Shown: positions 1-9,214 of the stretch, one piece after another
How positions within the stretch are numbered: the stretch's first letter is position 1
How the letters are laid out: every line of letters begins with the position of its first letter
Assembly: GCF_917563925.1 (NCBI RefSeq)
Contig: NZ_CAKJTJ010000002.1
Location: forward strand, 124,001-188,000
Reading direction: 5' to 3'
Length of the DNA: 64,000 nucleotides
Origin: Sutcliffiella rhizosphaerae
GTDB taxonomy: Bacteria; Bacillota; Bacilli; Bacillales; Bacillaceae_I
Translations under genes and position numbers: made by a program
Notes under the pieces: model-generated
Seen by the model: only the letters and a program-made list of their open reading frames with translations
Database searches by the model: none
Told to the model about the DNA's origin: nothing

Positions 1-109
1 GGAAGTGCTATCAGTATCATTTGAGTCAGGAGTAATTGGTTATAATACATTTTGTCTTTATTCTGAAGAAGAGTGTAAACCCTTCTTGCTTTAAATATCC
101 ACTTTCGTC

Positions 110-1786
110 CTATTCAATAGAGAAAATGAAGGAATAAAGTGGTTGTTTTCCATTATGAACTTCCACTTCGACATCAGGAAAAGCATCTTCCAGCTCATTT
201 ACCAAATGCTGTACATCTTCCTCTGTAACATCTTCCCCATAAATTATAGTAAGGATCTCTGAATCTTCGTCCATCATTTCGCTAAGTAGCTTGCTGGCAG
301 CTTCTTTTTTATCCTTGTTTGTGAGAACAATCTTACCATCTGCAATTCCCATAAAGTCATCTTTTTGTATTTCTACTCCATCGATGTTCGTATCTCTTAC
401 AGCGAAAGTAATTTGACCAGTCTTGACAGTTTGTAGCGCTTCCTTCATGATTTCTTCGTTTTCCACTAGCTCTCCTGTAGGGTTAAAAGCTAAAATTGCT
501 GCCATACCTTGAGGTACTGATTTACTTTCTACTACCGCTACGTGGCTACCAGCCACTTCAGCAGCTTGTTTTGCAGCCATGATAATATTACTGTTATTAG
601 GGAGGATAATAACATTATCAGCATTCACTTCTTCAATTGCTTTCAATATATCCTCCGTACTTGGGTTCATGGTCTGGCCACCTTCAATTACTGCCTTAGC
701 GCCAATACTCTTAAATAATTCAGCAATTCCTTCACCCATCGCAACCGTGATGATACCGAATTTTTCACGCTTTTTGTTCATTTCAGGCTTTGCAACAGGG
801 TAATTATCCTCTTCAAAAAGAAGATTACTGTGCTGCTCTCTCATATTTTCAATTTTCATATTAATAAGGCTTCCGTATTTTTGGCCATATGTTAACACAT
901 CACCAGGATGTTCAGCATGAATATGAACCTTTACGATTTCTTCATCTGCAATAACGAGTAAAGAATCACCAAATTGGGATAATTCGTTTCGGAATTTTTC
1001 TTCTGAGAAAGGAGTTTCCTTTACTTTATCATCTTCAAATTTCACCATGAATTCCGTACAGTAGCCAAACTCGATGTCTTCTGTATTGATTGCAGAATGC
1101 ACGCTTTTGTGGTGTTCAGCATTTACTAATTCGTTCATGGATGTTTTTGGAGCAATATTTTCAATGCTTTCGCCTTTCAATTCTGCAAGAAAACCTTCAT
1201 ATATGTAGACAAGGCCTTGTCCGCCACTATCGACTACTCCTACTTCTTTTAGAACTGGTAGTAAATCAGGAGTTCGTTTCAAAGATGCATTCGCTTCTTT
1301 TAATGTTTCTTCCATTAAGACAATTATATCGTCTTCATTTTTTGCAACTTCCACCGCTTTTTTCGCAGCATCTTTCGCTACTGTTAGAATTGTACCTTCA
1401 ACAGGCTTCATTACAGCCTTATATGCTGTTTGGACACCCGCTTCTAAAGCATGTGCAAAATCTTTACTTGTAATGGTCTCTTTTGTTTCTATATGCTTAG
1501 AAAAGCCGCGGAACAACTGAGATAAGATTACTCCTGAGTTCCCTCTTGCCCCCATCAATAAACCTTTAGCAAGGGCAGAGCCAACCTTCCCGATATGCTC
1601 AGAAACATTATTTTTTACTTCCTTTGCTCCTGAAGTGATAGAAAGATTCATGTTTGTTCCCGTATCTCCATCCGGAACAGGAAAAACGTTCAACGCATCC
1701 ACTATTTTTGCGTTGTTTGATAAATGATTTGCACCTAGAATAATCATTTGTGCAAAACGTTTTCCATTTAGAACTTTAACTGACAC
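110..1786 (-). CDS. fakA: Fatty acid kinase subunit FakA (DhaL/DegV-like, YloV)
   Basis: This 558-residue protein is the ATP-binding subunit of fatty acid kinase, which phosphorylates fatty acids held by a FakB (DegV-family) partner to feed them into phospholipid synthesis. The N-terminal DhaL-type kinase domain (about residues 8-200) carries the Mg-ATP motif DGDTGTN at 39-45. A middle domain and a C-terminal DegV-like domain (about 330-558) follow, as is usual for the family. The GTG start at 1784-1786 is chosen because AAGGAGG lies just upstream and the protein then begins MSVKVLNGKR like relatives; a longer frame is open but would start inside yloU. It follows yloU closely and probably shares its transcript. 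Product assignment is secure; substrate range is inferred from the family. Confidence 0.93.
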   Translation of the reverse strand: MSVKVLNGKRFAQMIILGANHLSNNAKIVDALNVFPVPDGDTGTNMNLSITSGAKEVKNNVSEHIGKVGSALAKGLLMGARGNSGVILSQLFRGFSKHIETKETITSKDFAHALEAGVQTAYKAVMKPVEGTILTVAKDAAKKAVEVAKNEDDIIVLMEETLKEANASLKRTPDLLPVLKEVGVVDSGGQGLVYIYEGFLAELKGESIENIAPKTSMNELVNAEHHKSVHSAINTEDIEFGYCTEFMVKFEDDKVKETPFSEEKFRNELSQFGDSLLVIADEEIVKVHIHAEHPGDVLTYGQKYGSLINMKIENMREQHSNLLFEEDNYPVAKPEMNKKREKFGIITVAMGEGIAELFKSIGAKAVIEGGQTMNPSTEDILKAIEEVNADNVIILPNNSNIIMAAKQAAEVAGSHVAVVESKSVPQGMAAILAFNPTGELVENEEIMKEALQTVKTGQITFAVRDTNIDGVEIQKDDFMGIADGKIVLTNKDKKEAASKLLSEMMDEDSEILTIIYGEDVTEEDVQHLVNELEDAFPDVEVEVHNGKQPLYSFIFSIE

Positions 1787-1802
1787 TAAATTTTCCTCCT
1801 TA

Positions 1803-2165
1803 TTACGGGTTCGTAACGCGAACTCCCTGCACATAAATATTTAAAGAATCAACGGAAAGACCGACCATTTGATTTAACGTATATTTCACTTTCGTCTGGA
1901 CATTATGGGCTACTTCGGAAATCTTCGTTCCATAGCTAACGATAATGTACATATCGATATGTAGTTGATCTTCTTCTTGACGTACTATGACACCTTTTGT
2001 AAAGTTCTCTTTTCTGAGAATTTCTGATAACCCATCCTTCAGTTGGCTTTTGGAAGCCATACCAACTATTCCATAACAATCAATGGCAGCTCCACCTGCG
2101 ATAGTAGCAACTACATCGTTAGAAATATCTATTTGACCATAAGATGTTTTTAGTTCGATGGACAT
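1803..2165 (-). CDS. yloU: Asp23/Gls24 family envelope stress protein YloU
   Basis: This is a 120-residue Asp23/Gls24 family protein. Members are small, soluble, abundant proteins linked to alkaline or envelope stress, and some are tethered at the membrane by partners. The sequence has the family's mixed alpha/beta pattern with the central GGAAIDCYGIVGMA stretch and no signal peptide or membrane segment. The start at 2165 (MSIELKT) is preferred over one six codons upstream because AAGGGGGAA sits directly before it. It lies 16 bp upstream of fakA, the same pairing as in B. subtilis, so the two are probably co-transcribed. The exact biochemical role is unknown. Confidence 0.88.
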   Translation of the reverse strand: MSIELKTSYGQIDISNDVVATIAGGAAIDCYGIVGMASKSQLKDGLSEILRKENFTKGVIVRQEEDQLHIDMYIIVSYGTKISEVAHNVQTKVKYTLNQMVGLSVDSLNIYVQGVRVTNP

Positions 2166-2269
2166 AAAAGGTTCCCCCTTCATTTCGATTTTTCACCTTG
2201 TCTACTCGCTATTTTACTATAAATAAGCACATAATAAAAGCATACGGGTGCTATTCTAACAATACTATT

Positions 2270-2301
2270 ATTATACTGAATGCTAAAAACATGTATGTCA
2301 A
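2270..2301 (-). promoter_or_regulatory. Candidate sigma-A promoter of yloU-fakA
   Basis: On the minus strand the -35 hexamer is TTGACA (2296-2301) and the -10 hexamer is TATAAT (2270-2275). Both are perfect, but the spacer is 20 bp, longer than the usual 16-18, so activity may be low or regulated. Confidence 0.45.
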
Positions 2302-2458
2302 GGCTTTTTTCTTGAAAGCTTTCTATCGAACTATTGCAATGTTTGGGGTAGTATGTTAAATTATATAAGTATTTTCAAGTGATAATTTTAGTATAGAAAT
2401 ACATTACGAAAGTCCGCTTCCTTATGACGTAGACCTTTTGTACCGTTTTTCTCGCTAC

Positions 2459-2482
2459 AAATAAGAAATGAATTTCTTATTT
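2459..2482. repeat. Perfect inverted repeat upstream of rpmB
   Basis: The arms AAATAAGAAAT and ATTTCTTATTT are perfect 11-bp complements separated by only 2 bp, ending about 37 bp before the rpmB ribosome binding site. The tight centre fits a DNA operator better than an RNA hairpin, although an 8-bp stem with an 8-base loop could form in the mRNA. Confidence 0.6.
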
Positions 2483-2533
2483 ACCAATGAAAATATTGAT
2501 TGATGTTTTTTTGTAGTTAGGAGGGAATTGAAC

Positions 2534-2722
2534 ATGGCACGTAAATGTGTAATCACAGGTAAAAAGACTGGTACTGGAAACGCACGTTCTCACGCAATGA
2601 ACTCTACTCGTCGTAAGTGGGGTGCAAACCTTCAAAAAGTTCGCATTCTAGTTGACGGTAAACCAAAGCGTGTTTACGTTTCTGCAAGAGCCTTAAAATC
2701 AGGTAAAGTAGAGCGCGTATAA
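2534..2722 (+). CDS. rpmB: 50S ribosomal protein L28
   Basis: This 62-residue basic protein is large-subunit ribosomal protein L28. The sequence starts [12 protein letters not shown] and ends SGKVERV, almost the same as the B. subtilis protein. It has only one cysteine, so it lacks the paired CxxC motifs of zinc-binding L28 forms. The ATG at 2534 is used because a GAGGGA ribosome binding site lies 7 bp upstream; an in-frame TTG two codons earlier is not needed. It is transcribed alone, divergent from yloU, and ends in a strong terminator. Confidence 0.98.
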   Translation: MARKCVITGKKTGTGNARSHAMNSTRRKWGANLQKVRILVDGKPKRVYVSARALKSGKVERV

Positions 2723-2735
2723 TATAGGCGCACAT

Positions 2736-2767
2736 AAAAAACGACAGGTTCATTCCTGTCGTTTTTT
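2736..2767 (+). terminator. Rho-independent terminator of rpmB
   Basis: The stem ACGACAGG/CCTGTCGT with a short loop is followed by a run of six T, 14 bp after the rpmB stop. The A-run on the other side makes it possibly bidirectional, also serving spoVM. Confidence 0.9.
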
Positions 2768-2816
2768 CATTTCTCACTTTTGTTTACATAATATTGTTAT
2801 AGTAATACAATCTATG

Positions 2817-2842
2817 AAAAAAGCACCTATCGAAGGTGCCTT
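2817..2842 (-). terminator. Terminator of spoVM
   Basis: On the minus strand the stem GGCACCT/AGGTGC closes a TCGA-type loop and is followed by six T, immediately after the spoVM stop codon. Confidence 0.8.
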
Positions 2843-2921
2843 ACTCTTTCTTAAACGATCCAAGCATCGCCCGAATGATTCCTCCCAAGAATCGTGGCAG
2901 CTTAATTGTATAGAATTTCAT
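2841..2921 (-). CDS. spoVM: Stage V sporulation protein M (26 residues)
   Basis: This very short gene encodes a 26-residue amphipathic peptide starting MKFYTIKLPRFLGG and ending LGSFKKE. In B. subtilis SpoVM recognises the convex forespore membrane, anchors the SpoIVA coat base and inhibits FtsH. The match to the B. subtilis peptide is nearly complete, including the proline at position 9 that is important for membrane curvature sensing. A strong GGGGGAGGG ribosome binding site precedes the ATG, and the next downstream element is a terminator. Its place between thiN and rpmB is the conserved one. I could not find a convincing SigE promoter in the 179 bp upstream. Confidence 0.97.
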   Translation of the reverse strand: MKFYTIKLPRFLGGIIRAMLGSFKKE

Positions 2922-3100
2922 TCCATTCCCTCCCCCGAGCTTTTGCCCTTTTATGCTAGGCTATTTTTACAAACTTGTTGCTTTTGTGTAGCTTATGAGA
3001 GTCTCGTAATAATGGTTGGTTTCCTACTCTTTTCCTGCATTTTGTTTTATTTTCAAAAGAGCCTAATCCAGCAAATCAGAGAATTCATAAGGTCCGTATA

Positions 3101-3751
3101 TTATGAAGGATGATAATCACGGCTCCTTACCACCATTAATATGCCCTCATGAAAAGAAAAAGTACCTTTTTCCATTTCAAGTTCATTACTAATACATAGT
3201 GTATCTCCCCATCTAATATTCCTGTTTTCCAGGGGGAATTTAAAACCCGTTAATGTAATTCCTTTGACAGATTTACTTACAGGAAGAAAAGAAACATACG
3301 GAAAGGAATGATGAGTAGAGAGTGTATAGCTTCCTTCTTTAACAATGTATAATATGTTTTGGTTATCATGAATTTCTATTCTCGTGCCATGTTCTAGTCC
3401 TTTCAGCAAAAGTTGAATATTTCCCATAAAGTGATCCAACCTACCACCTGTTGCACCAAATACCCTAATTAAGGAGGGGTTTTTCTTTAATGACCAATTA
3501 ATAGCAATTTCCGTATCAGTTTCATCTTTTTCACTTGGAAAAACACTTAAATGTGTTAATCGATTTTTAATTTCGTTGAATTGGCTTTCTGTTACAGAAT
3601 CGAAATCCCCAAATGCTTGGGTAGGAACAATTTGATGTTTAAGCAAGTAGTTTACCCCACTATCGACACCAACCCATAAGGCACCTTCTTTATAGTTGTT
3701 TAAGTTAGGTATCTTATCAACAGGACCACCTGTCATAATATGTATCAGCAT
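3101..3751 (-). CDS. thiN: Thiamine pyrophosphokinase
   Basis: ThiN (216 residues) transfers pyrophosphate from ATP to thiamine to make thiamine diphosphate. Visible motifs are GDFDS (48-52), EKDETDTE (74-81) and GATGGRLDH (99-107), which bind metal and ATP in this family; the C-terminal third forms the beta-rich thiamine-binding part. The length is normal. The ATG at 3751 follows a GGGGGAGAGG site. The gene is placed after rpe as in B. subtilis, but a hairpin terminator lies between them, so its expression may depend on read-through or a local promoter. Confidence 0.95.
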   Translation of the reverse strand: MLIHIMTGGPVDKIPNLNNYKEGALWVGVDSGVNYLLKHQIVPTQAFGDFDSVTESQFNEIKNRLTHLSVFPSEKDETDTEIAINWSLKKNPSLIRVFGATGGRLDHFMGNIQLLLKGLEHGTRIEIHDNQNILYIVKEGSYTLSTHHSFPYVSFLPVSKSVKGITLTGFKFPLENRNIRWGDTLCISNELEMEKGTFSFHEGILMVVRSRDYHPS

Positions 3752-3790
3752 TACCTCTCCCCCTTTGAATACTAAATTGGAGACGAATGT

Positions 3791-3820
3791 AAAAAAGCCT
3801 TCATAAATGAAGACTTTTTT
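3791..3820 (-). terminator. Terminator between rpe and thiN
   Basis: The minus strand reads AAAAAAGTCTTCAT, a short loop, ATGAAGGC and then six T directly after rpe. It is symmetrical in its A and T tails and could work in both directions. Confidence 0.75.
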
Positions 3821-3826
3821 ACCTCT

Positions 3827-4480
3827 TTAACGAAGATTGTTACGAATTGCATGGATTGCTTGTGTTCGATCCTCATGGTTATAAATGGCAGATCCTGCTA
3901 CAAGAACGTTTGCACCTGCATCTACACAAAGTTTTGCGGTTTCTGTATTAACTCCACCGTCTACTTCTATTTCTACGTTTAGTCCTCTTTGCTTTACAAC
4001 TTCAGCAACCTGTTTAATTTTTGAAAGGACTGGGTGAATGAACGCTTGACCTCCAAACCCCGGATTTACTGTCATAAGAAGTACCAAGTCAATATCATTC
4101 AAGATCGGCAGAATACTCTCGACAGGAGTAGCAGGGTTGATCACAACACCTGCCTTGACACCATGTGATTTAATATGTTGGATTGTTCGATGTAAATGTG
4201 GACATGCCTCCACATGAACAGAGATGATATCTGCGCCAGCCTTTACAAAGTCTCCAATATACAAATCAGGTTTTTCGATCATTAAATGAACATCTAATGG
4301 TAAGTTTGTAATCGGTCTAATAGCTTCCACAATTAGTGGACCAATCGTAATATTAGGTACAAAATGTCCGTCCATTACATCTATATGAATATAATCTGCT
4401 CCTCCCGCTTCCACATCTTTTATATCCTTACCAAGATTTGCGAAATCAGCGCTAAGTATGGAGGGTGCAATTTTTATCAT
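3827..4480 (-). CDS. rpe: Ribulose-phosphate 3-epimerase
   Basis: Rpe (217 residues) interconverts ribulose 5-phosphate and xylulose 5-phosphate in the pentose phosphate pathway. It is a single TIM barrel with the metal and catalytic motif HIDVMDGHFVPN (D34 and D37), HLMI with H65, the phosphate-binding VNPGFGGQ loop and the second catalytic aspartate in EVDGGVN. Length is typical. The ATG sits 3 bp after the rsgA stop, so translation is probably coupled. The rsgA-rpe-thiN order is conserved in Bacillaceae. Confidence 0.97.
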   Translation of the reverse strand: MIKIAPSILSADFANLGKDIKDVEAGGADYIHIDVMDGHFVPNITIGPLIVEAIRPITNLPLDVHLMIEKPDLYIGDFVKAGADIISVHVEACPHLHRTIQHIKSHGVKAGVVINPATPVESILPILNDIDLVLLMTVNPGFGGQAFIHPVLSKIKQVAEVVKQRGLNVEIEVDGGVNTETAKLCVDAGANVLVAGSAIYNHEDRTQAIHAIRNNLR

Positions 4481-4483
4481 GGA

Positions 4484-5362
4484 TTAGTACCTCGGCTTTC
4501 TATCTTTTATTTCTTCTACAAATGAAAAATAATGCTCATACCGGTATGTAGCAATATCACCTTTCTCTACTGCATCCTTCACGGCACATTTAGGCTCTTT
4601 TATATGTGTACAACCTCTAAATTTACAGTGTTCACTTTTTTCTACAAATTCAGGGAAACATTCTTTTACCTCATCTGCTTCTAACTCTAAGAATTCGAGT
4701 GAACTGAATCCAGGAGTGTCTGCAACAAACCCCTGGTTTATTTCCATTAATTCCACGTGTCGGGTTGTATGCTTTCCACGCCCAAGATGAGTAGAGATAT
4801 TATTTGTCTTTAAATCAAGCTCAGGCCGCAAGACATTTAACAAAGATGACTTCCCAACACCAGATTGCCCAGCAATTACAGAAGTTTTATCTCGTAAAAA
4901 TGGGAGAATTTCCTTTAATTGTTCGGGTTCCTTTGTAGAAGTCATTACAACCTCATAACCTATCTTTCTGTAATAAGAAGCAAATTCTAACAGCTTCTCT
5001 TCTTCTTCTAGAAGGTCCATTTTAGAAATACAGATTAAAGGAGTTACATATTTAGACTCAATCAAGACTAAAAATCTGTCTAATAGACTTGTACTAAATT
5101 CTGGCTCCATGGCAGAAAAAACAAGAATCGCCTGATCAATATTGGAAATTGGTGGCCTGACGAGTTCATTCTTGCGTGGCAATACGTCCATGATATAGCC
5201 TTCCTGCTCATTTTCTGCTTGAAAAACGACCATGTCCCCAACAAGAGGGGTTATCTTGTTTTTCCTGAAAACCCCTCTTCCTCTACATTGGGTAACAACG
5301 CCATCTGCTGTCAAAACATAGTAAAAGCCACTTAGTGCTTTGACAATCTTGCCTTCTGGCAT
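4484..5362 (-). CDS. rsgA: Small ribosomal subunit biogenesis GTPase RsgA
   Basis: RsgA (292 residues) is a circularly permuted GTPase that checks late maturation of the 30S subunit. An N-terminal OB-fold (about 1-65) is followed by the GTPase motifs in permuted order: SKMD as G4 (113-116), GQSGVGKS as the P-loop (165-172) and DTPG as G3 (215-218). The C-terminal zinc site uses C246, C251, H253 and C259. Start is supported by AAGGAGTG upstream. It lies 19 bp after prkC; in B. subtilis the protein is a PrkC substrate, which fits the neighbourhood. Confidence 0.96.
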   Translation of the reverse strand: MPEGKIVKALSGFYYVLTADGVVTQCRGRGVFRKNKITPLVGDMVVFQAENEQEGYIMDVLPRKNELVRPPISNIDQAILVFSAMEPEFSTSLLDRFLVLIESKYVTPLICISKMDLLEEEEKLLEFASYYRKIGYEVVMTSTKEPEQLKEILPFLRDKTSVIAGQSGVGKSSLLNVLRPELDLKTNNISTHLGRGKHTTRHVELMEINQGFVADTPGFSSLEFLELEADEVKECFPEFVEKSEHCKFRGCTHIKEPKCAVKDAVEKGDIATYRYEHYFSFVEEIKDRKPRY

Positions 5363-5381
5363 ACACTCACTCCTTAGTTAC

Positions 5382-7355
5382 CTAATCAATATCGTCATAA
5401 TCAAGCGTTACATTTTCCACTTCTTTACCATCAACTACAACTCGATATCTAGCTGATTGTTTATAGGCAATCGTCACAGTGAAGCTGTATATTAAATCAT
5501 CCGTTATCACTATGTTTTCTATAGGACCTTCGTCCATTCTTTGGTTTAAATCTTCTACATACACTTCAACAGTTTGTTCTGCGCCTTCTTCTTCAGGATC
5601 ATATTTAACTTCAAGTGGAATATCCACCGATTTATCTCCAGGCTGTGGTCCTTTAGATACCGTAAGCTTAATCGAATCTCCTCTTTGAACTTCTGAATCT
5701 GGTCCAGGCTCTTGTTTAATAATATTTCCCTCGTGGACAGAATCATGATATTCTTCTGTAATTTCTGGTTCACCAAGACCAAGAGAATTAAGATGACGCT
5801 TCGCAAAATCAAGAGATGATCCTTGATAATTATCTAAATTAATAGGACTAGCACCTTTTGAAACGATGAACTTAACAGTTGTTTCATCTGGTATTACTAA
5901 CTGACCTGCTTCTGGTTCCTGGCTAACAATATCGCCCGCTGGCACATCCTCAGAATGTATTTCTTCTGAAATTTCTACTTTAAAATCCAATCTTTCTAGA
6001 CTTCTGATTGCTTCCTCTGCATTCTTGCCTGTATAATCATCCATTTCAATCTCTTCTTTACCTAAACTAACAAATATGGTGATTGCTTTCCCTTCTTTTA
6101 CTTCATCCCCAGCTTTCGGGTTTGTTCTAATCACTCTTCCTTTTTCAATCTCGTCGCTTATCTCTTCTTTTGGTTCTTCGATAACAAAGCCAAGGTTCTC
6201 CAAATCCTTGATAGCTTCATCAAGTTCTTTATCTGTAACATCAGGAACTGTTACATCTTCAGGAAGTAACATCGGTGGAAGTATAGTAAATGCAGCTACA
6301 GCTCCACCAACTAGTAAAAAGAAAAGAATAAATAAAGAGATTACCCATTTTTTCTTTTTCTTCTTCTTTGGCGATTGCTTTTTATCTTCGTTTTTATTCG
6401 GTTTATCTTCTGTAGTCCTAATTCTTGTTTCTTCGTCATTATGAAGATTGTTAAGATTTCCTTTAATAATAGGAATAGCTTTTGTCGCTTCTTCATCTTC
6501 ATCTGGAACAATAAATTTCGGTTCATTTTTCCGACTAGGATCCAAAGCAGTCATTAAATCAGCTTGCATTTCATCAACAGTGCTATAGCGATGAAATGGA
6601 TCTTTTGTCATTGACTTTAAAATGATGTTTTCCATGCTTTGTGGAATACTAGGATTCCATCTTTTCGGGGATGGTGTTTCTGATTGAAGATGCTTTAACG
6701 CAATGGAAACGGCAGATTCACCAGAGAACGGCAGCCTTCCAGTTAAAAGCTCAAACATAACAATGCCTAGAGCATAAACATCAGATTTTTTTGTCGCCAA
6801 GCTTCCTCTTGCTTGTTCAGGTGATAAATAATGTACAGAACCCAATAATGAATTGGTTTGAGTAATTGTTGTAGAGCTTAAAGCCATCGCAATTCCAAAA
6901 TCTGTAACTTTAATTGTCCCGTAATCATCAATAAGTATATTCTGCGGTTTAATATCTCGATGAATGATACCATTATCGTGTGCATGGGAAATCGCAGAAG
7001 TTAACTGATTCATTATTTCAACTGTGTTATACTGCTCCACTGGTGCATATTGCTGAATATACTGTTTCAAGGTTTTACCGGATACATGCTCCATGACGAT
7101 ATAATAAATATCATCCTCTTCCCCTATATCGTAAATACTTACAATGTTAGGGTGATCTAAACTTGTCGCCGATTGCGCTTCTCTGCGGAAACGTCGAATA
7201 AATTCTTCATCATTTGCAAAATCTAACCTTAAAACCTTTACCGCTACATCCCGGTCGAGAATGATATCATGGGCAAGGTATACGTTCGCCATTCCTCCGC
7301 CACCGATGACTTCTTTGATTTTATAGCGATCATTTAATCTTTTGCCAATTAACAC
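5382..7355 (-). CDS. prkC: PASTA-domain serine/threonine protein kinase PrkC
   Basis: PrkC (657 residues) is a membrane Ser/Thr kinase whose outer PASTA repeats sense muropeptides or lipid II. The kinase domain (about 10-270) has the glycine loop IGGGGMANV, lysine K40, HRDIKPQN with D134 and DFG at 152-154. A very lysine-rich juxtamembrane stretch precedes one membrane segment (about 337-358). Three PASTA repeats follow (about 367-435, 436-503, 504-573), then a tail of 80 residues. The start is GTG, five bases after the prpC stop, and the ribosome binding site lies within the end of prpC. Kinase and phosphatase are thus one translational unit. Confidence 0.96.
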   Translation of the reverse strand: MLIGKRLNDRYKIKEVIGGGGMANVYLAHDIILDRDVAVKVLRLDFANDEEFIRRFRREAQSATSLDHPNIVSIYDIGEEDDIYYIVMEHVSGKTLKQYIQQYAPVEQYNTVEIMNQLTSAISHAHDNGIIHRDIKPQNILIDDYGTIKVTDFGIAMALSSTTITQTNSLLGSVHYLSPEQARGSLATKKSDVYALGIVMFELLTGRLPFSGESAVSIALKHLQSETPSPKRWNPSIPQSMENIILKSMTKDPFHRYSTVDEMQADLMTALDPSRKNEPKFIVPDEDEEATKAIPIIKGNLNNLHNDEETRIRTTEDKPNKNEDKKQSPKKKKKKKWVISLFILFFLLVGGAVAAFTILPPMLLPEDVTVPDVTDKELDEAIKDLENLGFVIEEPKEEISDEIEKGRVIRTNPKAGDEVKEGKAITIFVSLGKEEIEMDDYTGKNAEEAIRSLERLDFKVEISEEIHSEDVPAGDIVSQEPEAGQLVIPDETTVKFIVSKGASPINLDNYQGSSLDFAKRHLNSLGLGEPEITEEYHDSVHEGNIIKQEPGPDSEVQRGDSIKLTVSKGPQPGDKSVDIPLEVKYDPEEEGAEQTVEVYVEDLNQRMDEGPIENIVITDDLIYSFTVTIAYKQSARYRVVVDGKEVENVTLDYDDID

Positions 7356-7360
7356 CTATA

Positions 7361-8110
7361 TCACCCACTCCCAACTTCGGAGATAGATAATTCCAATATG
7401 GCTACCGTGATATTATCTTCCCCACCGTAATGGTTAGCGCGTTTTATCAGCTCTTGCGCTTTTTTCGATACATCTTGGTTCCCATCAAGTAATACTTTCT
7501 CCATTTCTCTCTCGTTGACTTTATCGCTCAAACCGTCAGAACAAAGAAGAATATACCCCGGATCATCATATGTAATGGTTTTCATATCAATCTTTACGGA
7601 TTCTTCTGTTCCTAAAGCCTGTAGTATAACATTTTTTCTTGGATGATGCTCAGCATCTTCCTTTGAGATTTGACCGGTTTTCACCAATTCATTAACAAAC
7701 GTATGATCCTCAGTTAATTGTTTTGTTACTTCCTCTGAAAATAAATATATTCTGCTGTCCCCTACATGTGCAATAGATAAATAAGAATCGCCTAAGATTG
7801 CTGCTACGATTGTAGTACCCATCCCATTGCATTCATCATGCGTATTTGCGTAATCAAATAGAAGCTGGTTCGTTTGAAGAATATACGTTTTTAACCATGT
7901 TTCGGCAGGTTCAGGGGAAGAGATATTTTCCGTCTCTTCCCATTTTGCCCGTAAATGGTTGACAGCTTGTTCACTTGCTACCTCTCCTGCCTGATGTCCC
8001 CCCATGCCATCACAAACAATAGCAAGCTTGGTACCGTCTTTATTAACAAAGATCCCCCCATTGTCTTCATTATGTGAACGAATTCTCCCTCTATCAGTTA
8101 AAAAGACCAT
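7361..8110 (-). CDS. prpC: PP2C-family protein phosphatase PrpC
   Basis: PrpC (249 residues) removes phosphate from targets of PrkC and from PrkC itself. It is a soluble PP2C phosphatase with the metal-binding motifs RSHNEDN (11-17), DGMGGH (34-39), CSDGLSD and GGEDNIT near the C-terminus, all intact. It lies 9 bp after rlmN and 5 bp before prkC. A GAGGTGA site about 11 bp upstream supports the ATG; the spacing is a little long, so the start could differ by a few codons. Confidence 0.95.
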   Translation of the reverse strand: MVFLTDRGRIRSHNEDNGGIFVNKDGTKLAIVCDGMGGHQAGEVASEQAVNHLRAKWEETENISSPEPAETWLKTYILQTNQLLFDYANTHDECNGMGTTIVAAILGDSYLSIAHVGDSRIYLFSEEVTKQLTEDHTFVNELVKTGQISKEDAEHHPRKNVILQALGTEESVKIDMKTITYDDPGYILLCSDGLSDKVNEREMEKVLLDGNQDVSKKAQELIKRANHYGGEDNITVAILELSISEVGSG

Positions 8111-8119
8111 TAACCTTTG

Positions 8120-9211
8120 TCACCTCGTCTCTTCTTTACGCTCCTTTGCACGCAGCTGGCCACATGCAGCATCAATGTCGTGACCTTGTTCACGACGAAC
8201 TGTTACATTTACGCCTTTATCTTTTAAGGTTTTTTCAAACAAATTAATTTGCTCTTTCGGTGTCCTCACATAATCACGTTCTGGAACATAGTTAACTGGA
8301 ATTAGATTGATATGACATTTTATTCCTTTTACTAATCTTGCAAGCTCCTCTGCGTGTTCCACTTGATCATTTACTCCACCAAACAAGCCATATTCAAAAC
8401 TAACTCGACGACCTGTCTTTTTGATATAATATCGAATGGACTCCATTAAATCAGGAAGCTTGTATGCTCGATTTATCGGCATTAAGCGTGATCTTAGCTC
8501 TGTATTTGGTGCATGAAGGGAAAGCGCAAAATTAATTTGCAAGTTTTCATCTGCAAACTTATAGATTTTTGGAATAATCCCACTGGTTGAAACAGTTATA
8601 TGACGAGCCCCAATGTTCAATGCTTGATCATGATTAATGATTTTAAGGAAGTCTAACATTTCATCAAAATTATCAAATGGCTCGCCAATCCCCATAATTA
8701 CTACATGACTAACACGCTCTCCAAGTTCATCCAACGCCTGTTGAACCTTTACCACTTGGGCAACAATTTCACCAGATTCTAGATTCCGTTTAAGTCCACC
8801 TAATGTGGAAGCGCAAAAAGTACAACCAATTCTACACCCTACTTGAGTAGTAACACAGACAGAGTTTCCGTAATCATGTCTCATTAGAACTGTTTCAATG
8901 GAATAACCATCATGAAGCTCAAAAAGAAACTTCATAGTACCATCAGAAGAAGTTTGTTGAACAATTGTTTTTAACGTTGTTAATGTGTATGTCTCTTCTA
9001 GTTTTTCACGAAGATTTTTGGACAGATTAGACATCTCATCAAACGTTGTAACACGCTTTTGATAGAGCCATTCAAATATTTGAGTTGTTCTAAATTTCTT
9101 TTCACCTATACTTAATAACCAATCTTCAAGTTCATGTAGTTGAAGCGAGTAGATGGACGGTTTCTGTGCTGCTATTTCTTTTTTGTTCGTTTTTTCTGTT
9201 TTTTGTTCCAT
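8120..9211 (-). CDS. rlmN: Dual-specificity rRNA/tRNA methyltransferase RlmN (radical SAM)
   Basis: RlmN (363 residues) methylates C2 of adenosine 2503 of 23S rRNA and adenosine 37 of some tRNAs. The radical SAM cluster motif is C126, C130 and C133. The two cysteines of the ping-pong mechanism correspond to C119 and C350 (in DAACGQLRA). The N-terminal helical accessory domain is present; the first 20 residues are lysine-rich and may be disordered. Three bases separate it from rsmB, whose stop codon overlaps the AGGTG ribosome binding site. Confidence 0.96.
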   Translation of the reverse strand: MEQKTEKTNKKEIAAQKPSIYSLQLHELEDWLLSIGEKKFRTTQIFEWLYQKRVTTFDEMSNLSKNLREKLEETYTLTTLKTIVQQTSSDGTMKFLFELHDGYSIETVLMRHDYGNSVCVTTQVGCRIGCTFCASTLGGLKRNLESGEIVAQVVKVQQALDELGERVSHVVIMGIGEPFDNFDEMLDFLKIINHDQALNIGARHITVSTSGIIPKIYKFADENLQINFALSLHAPNTELRSRLMPINRAYKLPDLMESIRYYIKKTGRRVSFEYGLFGGVNDQVEHAEELARLVKGIKCHINLIPVNYVPERDYVRTPKEQINLFEKTLKDKGVNVTVRREQGHDIDAACGQLRAKERKEETR

Positions 9212-9214
9212 CTT

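Larger units (their letters stand above)
2166..2533. other. Divergent intergenic region between yloU and rpmB
   Basis: These 368 bp hold the promoters of yloU (minus) and rpmB (plus). A TTGACA/TATAAT pair with a long 20-bp spacer faces yloU at 2270-2301. On the plus strand a weak TTGCAA-N17-TAAATT candidate with a TG before the -10 lies near 2335-2363. A perfect 11-bp inverted repeat with a 2-bp centre lies at 2459-2482, just before the rpmB ribosome binding site. No gene was found here. Confidence 0.6.

Noticed and set aside
67-91. Terminator after fakA
   Set aside because: AAGAAGGGT/ACTCTTCTT forms a stem on the minus strand but no T-run follows, so it is not supported.
2814-3113. 99-codon plus-strand frame
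   Set aside because: It runs antisense over spoVM and its terminator and has no ribosome binding site.
3600-3751. Possible thiamine riboswitch for thiN
   Set aside because: No TPP motif was seen upstream; the 75-bp gap holds only a terminator and a ribosome binding site.
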